NCBI GenBank assembly: GCA_900769525.1
Contig: CAAGGY010000174.1
Coordinates: forward strand, 1-10,435
From: an uncultured Alistipes sp.
GTDB lineage: Bacteria; Bacteroidota; Bacteroidia; Bacteroidales; Rikenellaceae
Length of the DNA stretch: 10,435 nt
Direction: 5' to 3'
Shown: one piece after another, positions 7,249 to 10,435 of the stretch
How positions within the stretch are numbered: position 1 is the stretch's first letter
How the letters are laid out: the number at the start of each line of letters is the position of its first letter
Program-made: the position numbers and the translations under genes
The notes under the pieces: generated by a model
What the model was told of the DNA's origin: nothing
Database searches by the model: none
Seen by the model: only the letters and a program-made list of their open reading frames with translations

Positions 7249-8082
7249 CTACTTATTTGACTTAGATATAAGCGTGTCTACTCTATCACGAAGCTCCTCA
7301 ATCTCATCACGGCAAGAGATACTCTTATCGAATGGCACCTTGTAGGCAAGATAGTCGCCCAAGCTACGATTGATACGCAAGATCGGCTTAACAAACAACC
7401 TCTTCAAGAAAAAGTAGAGCATAAGCACCACAACAAACATCACAAGCAACGAGATAAATACCGGCGTTACTGAGCGGCGTGCAGTGTGACTAAGGCGGTT
7501 AACCTCTGGGCTTAGCGTATTCTGTGAGCATGTCATATACTGCGACACCTGCTTCGAGAGGTTGATATATCCCACCTTGTACTCATCTACATACCAGCTA
7601 CGTGTCGAAAAGGTTGATGGCAGCGAGTCGACAAGGCTCTGCAGCTCGATGCGACGATGCACGCCACCATCGAGATAGTTGCGAGCAAGGGCGTTGAGCT
7701 CACGGGTGTACTTATTCAACGAGTCGGCGATGCTATGATACTCCGACGAAGCCATAATGTCGTAGGCACGCTGCGAAGCCGAGCTAAGCAACGACATTGA
7801 GTTCTCGCACTCGAGGCGATAGCGGCTTGAGGAGTCACCGACAACTGCCATATAGATGATAGCGTCGTTCTGATCACTCAAGGCCGAGAGCATATCGCTT
7901 GCAATCTCGACATTATGCTCGCTGGCCATAAGCAACTGCTCAGTATCGTGGCTCACACGCTCAAGCTCCAATAGTGAGGTTGCACCAGCAGAGAAGAGCA
8001 AAAGCACAATGCTCAAGAATGCCACACGCATACGGCGTGCAACACCCTGCATCGAGAACAAACCCTTAAATCGTTTCCACAT
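7249..8082 (-). CDS. Two-TM sensor-like protein ending in a HAMP-like segment, no output domain
   Basis: From the ATG at 8082 the product is 277 residues. It shows a short basic cytoplasmic start, TM1 at about 19-38, a mainly helical extracytoplasmic region of about 165 residues (39-204), TM2 at about 205-227, and a final segment of about 48 residues resembling HAMP (FVKPILRINRSLGDYL, P233, then DEIEELRDRVDTL at 259-271). The layout is that of four-helix-bundle receptors such as chemoreceptors or histidine kinases, but the protein stops right after HAMP. The frame stays open upstream to a TTG at 8145 inside mtaB. I chose ATG 8082 because a promoter's -7 element lies at 8115-8122 and its transcript would begin after that TTG. 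The gene lies 13 bp upstream of trkH. What it senses or signals to is unknown; modulation of TrkH is only a guess. Confidence 0.75.
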   Translation of the reverse strand: MWKRFKGLFSMQGVARRMRVAFLSIVLLLFSAGATSLLELERVSHDTEQLLMASEHNVEIASDMLSALSDQNDAIIYMAVVGDSSSRYRLECENSMSLLSSASQRAYDIMASSEYHSIADSLNKYTRELNALARNYLDGGVHRRIELQSLVDSLPSTFSTRSWYVDEYKVGYINLSKQVSQYMTCSQNTLSPEVNRLSHTARRSVTPVFISLLVMFVVVLMLYFFLKRLFVKPILRINRSLGDYLAYKVPFDKSISCRDEIEELRDRVDTLISKSNK

Positions 8083-8114
8083 ATCTTTGGTCGAATCAAG
8101 TAAATATAATCGGA

Positions 8115-8146
8115 CAAAAGTAATACTTTTGTTGAAATTATCCAAC
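8115..8146 (-). promoter_or_regulatory. Promoter of the HAMP-trkH-SPOR-lipoprotein cluster
   Basis: On the minus strand GTTG at 8146-8143 (-33) is followed by a 20-bp spacer and TACTTTTG at 8122-8115, a full match to TAnnTTTG. The -33 element lies within the last codons of mtaB, whose stop is at 8140-8138. A start near 8109 would leave a leader of about 27 bases before ATG 8082. No terminator is visible after mtaB, so read-through from mtaB is also possible. Confidence 0.55.
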
Positions 8147-9439
8147 TATTTCTGAACGAATATCACCATTACCCTCTAATTCGAGAAGCTTTACCCTACA
8201 AATTTGGTTAATTCGCGAAGTGTCATACTTGCACTTTACTCGCAAATAGTTGTCAGTGTAGCCATACATCATACCACTGCGGTCGGTGCTCTCAAACAGC
8301 ACCTCACGTTCTGCACCTAAGTATCTCTGGACAAATGCTTTATGCAATCTATGACTAAGCTCCTCAAGGCGACTTACACGCTCAGTAGAGATGCGTGGTT
8401 GAATCTTATTTGGCATATCAACAGCAGGTGTTCCAGGGCGCAGTGAGAATGGGAATATATGCAAAAATGAAGCACCAACATCCTCAAGAAGATGGTATGT
8501 CTGCATGAAGTCCTCCTCACTCTCATCAGGAAAACCTACGATGACATCTACACCAAGGAACGAGTCGGGCATAAGCTCTCGAATTTTAGCTATGCGCTCA
8601 CGATACTTCTCGGCCGTGTAGCGGCGGCGCATAAGGCCAAGAATACGTGTTGAGCCACTCTGTAGAGGGATATGGAAATGGGGCACAAACTTTGGCGACG
8701 AGGCACAGAACTCGATTATCTCGTCGGTGATAAGATTTGGCTCGATGCTCGAGATACGATAGCGCTCTATACCCTCTACCCTATCCAAAGCCTTGAGCAA
8801 GTCGATAAACTTCTCACCCGTTGTACGGCCGAAATCGCCGGTGTTGATACCGGTAATAACAATCTCCTTCTGCCCTGCTGCTGCAATCTCCTCTGCCTCA
8901 CGAACAATCTCGGCAATGGGGATATTGCGGCTTGAGCCACGAGCATAGTGGATGGTGCAGTAGGCACACTTGTAGTCGCAACCGTCCTGAACCTTTAGGA
9001 ATGAGCGAGTGCGATCGCCCGACGAGTAGGCCGCAAAGAAGCGGTCAATCTTGTCGTAGGTGCAGCTATATACCTCAGCCTCGCCACGCTCCTTAGCAAG
9101 GGCCTCTACACGCTTAAACATATCGCCTTTGTCGTTGTTACTCAGCACGATATCTACACCCTCAATAGCGGCAATATCCTGCGGTTTGAGCTGTGCGTAA
9201 CAGCCCGTTACAGCAATTATGGCATTGGGATTGCGACGATGAATCTTGCGGATAATGTTACGACACTTCTTGTCGGCGTGCTCTGTTACTGAGCAGCTAT
9301 TGATGACGGCAACATCGGTCTCGGCATTACCCTCAACACGCAGATATCCGCCACGCTCAAACTCACGGGCGATGGTCGAAGATTCTGAGAAGTTGAGCTT
9401 GCAGCCCAAGGTGTGAAAACTAACTCGCTTCTGTGACAT
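8138..9439 (-). CDS. mtaB: tRNA t6A37 methylthiotransferase MtaB
   Basis: MtaB is a radical-SAM enzyme that adds a methylthio group to C2 of N6-threonylcarbamoyladenosine at position 37 of ANN-decoding tRNAs. The 433-residue protein has the three cysteines of the N-terminal methylthiotransferase domain (C13 in TLGCKLN, C49 in NSCSVTEHAD, C80 in VTGCYAQ). The radical-SAM cluster CDYKCAYC uses C154, C158 and C161. IPLQSGSTRILGLMRRRY (257-274) and DVIVGFPDE (298-306) are typical of the family, and a TRAM-like C-terminal region follows from about 370. TLGCKLN together with NSCSVTEHADKKCR points to MtaB rather than MiaB or RimO. The length is normal. The gene is divergent from the ABC-3 permease gene, and its 3' end contains the -33 element of the next cluster's promoter. 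Confidence 0.94.
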   Translation of the reverse strand: MSQKRVSFHTLGCKLNFSESSTIAREFERGGYLRVEGNAETDVAVINSCSVTEHADKKCRNIIRKIHRRNPNAIIAVTGCYAQLKPQDIAAIEGVDIVLSNNDKGDMFKRVEALAKERGEAEVYSCTYDKIDRFFAAYSSGDRTRSFLKVQDGCDYKCAYCTIHYARGSSRNIPIAEIVREAEEIAAAGQKEIVITGINTGDFGRTTGEKFIDLLKALDRVEGIERYRISSIEPNLITDEIIEFCASSPKFVPHFHIPLQSGSTRILGLMRRRYTAEKYRERIAKIRELMPDSFLGVDVIVGFPDESEEDFMQTYHLLEDVGASFLHIFPFSLRPGTPAVDMPNKIQPRISTERVSRLEELSHRLHKAFVQRYLGAEREVLFESTDRSGMMYGYTDNYLRVKCKYDTSRINQICRVKLLELEGNGDIRSEIVG

Positions 9440-9476
9440 AGTCTAATACAAAATAGGCTATTAGGTTAATAACGTG

Positions 9477-9507
9477 CGAAGATACAACATTTTCGCCAAA
9501 TGACAAC
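9477..9507 (-). promoter_or_regulatory. Promoter of mtaB
   Basis: On the minus strand GTTG at 9507-9504 is followed by a 19-bp spacer and TATCTTCG at 9484-9477, one mismatch from TAnnTTTG. The inferred start near 9471 gives a leader of about 30 bases before the mtaB ATG at 9439. Its -33 element directly abuts that of the divergent permease promoter. Confidence 0.5.
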
Positions 9508-9539
9508 CTTGTAGTTTTCAAAAAAAAGCACTACCTTTG
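9508..9539 (+). promoter_or_regulatory. Promoter of the ABC-3 metal permease gene
   Basis: CTTG at 9508-9511 (-33), a 20-bp spacer containing a run of eight A residues, and TACCTTTG at 9532-9539 (full TAnnTTTG match) make a convincing Bacteroidota promoter. The inferred start near 9546 leaves about 25 bases before the ATG at 9571. I see no clear Fur-, Zur- or MntR-type palindrome over it, so metal regulation cannot be read from the sequence. Confidence 0.65.
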
Positions 9540-9570
9540 TGCGATTATATGTAATATAACTCTTTGCACG

Positions 9571-10398
9571 ATGAGCTTTATCTCCGACATACTATCGTAC
9601 GACTTTATGCAGCGAGCGCTAATCGCCTGCATACTCTCAGGCATAAGTTGTGGAATTGTTGGAAGTTACATCGTTGCACGACGCATGGTATTCCTGAGTG
9701 GAGGCATCACCCACGCCTCGTTTGGTGGTCTTGGCATAGCACTCTACGCAGGTATAAACCCAACATTCGGAGCACTCATCTTCGCCATCCTATCGGCCAT
9801 AGGCATAGAGTTTTCATCACGACGCATTAAGATGCGTGAGGACTCGGCCATAGGTATAATGTGGTCGCTGGGAATGGCCATCGGAGCACTCTTTATGTCG
9901 CTACGCCCAGGCTACGCCTCAGATCTTACGAGCTACCTTTTTGGCAATATTCTTCTTGTCGATAGTAGCGACATTGTGATGCTGGGAATACTGTCGGCAA
10001 CGCTGATAATCGGTGCTATAGCGATGCTACGACGCATCATGTATGTCACTTTTGACGAAGATTATGCTCGAAGCCAGGGTATGGCAACGCAGTGCATAGC
10101 CTACACTATGGCTATAATCGTGTCGTTGGCCATAGTGCTATCAATAAAGGTCATGGGTATAATCCTGCTGATATCGCTGATGACAATACCCACAGTTGTG
10201 GCAAACACACTCACCAAAGACTATCGCAAAATAGCGCTACTATCTGCCGTAATAGGCATCATAGGTAATATCTTGGGATTTATCTTTAGCTACAATTTCA
10301 ACCTCCCAACGGGAAGTTGCATAATATTTATCCTTACAATAGCGCTTATTTGCGTAAAACTACTAACTTTGCTGATTAATAGAGCAACTAAAAGATGA
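9571..10398 (+). CDS. ABC-3 family metal (Zn/Mn/Fe) transporter permease
   Basis: This is the membrane subunit of a metal-uptake ABC transporter of the ZnuB/MntB/TroC type (ABC-3 family), acting in the inner membrane. The 275-residue protein has about eight hydrophobic segments. Family motifs include GSYIVARRMVFLSGG followed by ITHASFGGLG (31-55, with the conserved H48), DEDYARSQG (162-170, the probable ATPase-coupling loop), VMGIILLISLMTIPTVV (194-210) and LPTGS (245-249). The length is normal. The matching ATPase and metal-binding protein genes are not in the window; upstream is the divergent mtaB and downstream an LptF/LptG-like gene. Its TGA overlaps that gene's ATG. The ATG at 9571 fits the promoter at 9508-9539. 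Family is sure, but zinc, manganese or iron cannot be told apart from sequence alone. Confidence 0.9.
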   Translation: MSFISDILSYDFMQRALIACILSGISCGIVGSYIVARRMVFLSGGITHASFGGLGIALYAGINPTFGALIFAILSAIGIEFSSRRIKMREDSAIGIMWSLGMAIGALFMSLRPGYASDLTSYLFGNILLVDSSDIVMLGILSATLIIGAIAMLRRIMYVTFDEDYARSQGMATQCIAYTMAIIVSLAIVLSIKVMGIILLISLMTIPTVVANTLTKDYRKIALLSAVIGIIGNILGFIFSYNFNLPTGSCIIFILTIALICVKLLTLLINRATKR

Positions 10399-10435
10399 AA
10401 AAGATACACCTGCTTGTTTTAAAGGCCTACCTCGG
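10395..10435 (+). CDS. Probable LptF/LptG family permease, N-terminus only (runs off the window)
   Basis: An ATG overlaps the permease stop as ATGA and the frame is open to the window end, giving MKKIHLLVLKAYL. This basic start followed by a hydrophobic K-A/S-Y/F-L run resembles the N-terminus of Bacteroidota LptF/LptG (YjgP/YjgQ) proteins, the inner-membrane permeases that extract lipopolysaccharide for transport to the outer membrane. Only 13 full codons are visible, so the start is well supported by the overlap but the family is tentative. The overlap suggests translational coupling with the metal permease. Confidence 0.55.
   Translation, partial: MKKIHLLVLKAYL

Noticed and set aside
8083..8145. 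Upstream TTG start for the HAMP-like protein, overlapping mtaB by 8 bp
   Set aside because: A full-match -7 element sits inside this extension, the extra 21 residues add no domain, and TTG starts are rare in Bacteroidota.

Overview
The window looks like chromosomal DNA of a Bacteroidota bacterium, most likely order Bacteroidales; an Alistipes/Rikenellaceae-like gut lineage is a guess from protein resemblance. Four things point this way: Bacteroidota-type promoters (TTG, 19-20 bp spacer, TAnnTTTG), the block yicC-gmk-nadD followed by a DUF3109 gene, a lipoprotein with a FISUMP-like C-terminus, and the general lack of clear Shine-Dalgarno sequences. Coding density is high. I see no rRNA, tRNA, CRISPR array, insertion sequence or phage gene.

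Bases 1-2473, minus strand, read from high to low coordinates: a housekeeping operon of yicC (endoribonuclease family), gmk (guanylate kinase), nadD (NaMN adenylyltransferase) and the start of a DUF3109 Cys-cluster protein. Gaps are only 6-12 bp. A promoter lies just upstream of yicC. NadD carries an unusual C-terminal TPR-like extension.

Bases 2474-2662 form the only sizeable non-coding stretch (2415-2662 in full). It holds the terminator hairpin of the next gene block, the yicC promoter and a second, weaker promoter-like match.

Bases 2663-8146, minus strand: a tight four-gene envelope cluster. In transcription order it encodes a two-TM sensor-like protein ending in a HAMP-like segment, a TrkH potassium-uptake channel, a secreted coiled-coil protein with two SPOR-like repeats, and a lipoprotein with a FISUMP-like domain. 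A promoter overlapping the 3' end of mtaB should start it and the hairpin at 2610-2638 should end it. This is the part most likely to hold an undescribed functional unit.

Bases 8138-9439, minus strand: mtaB, a tRNA methylthiotransferase. It is divergent from an ABC-3 metal permease gene (9571-10398, plus strand), and the two promoters sit back to back in the 131-bp gap. The permease stop overlaps by 4 bp (ATGA) the start of a gene whose first 13 residues resemble a Bacteroidota LptF/LptG permease and which runs off the window.
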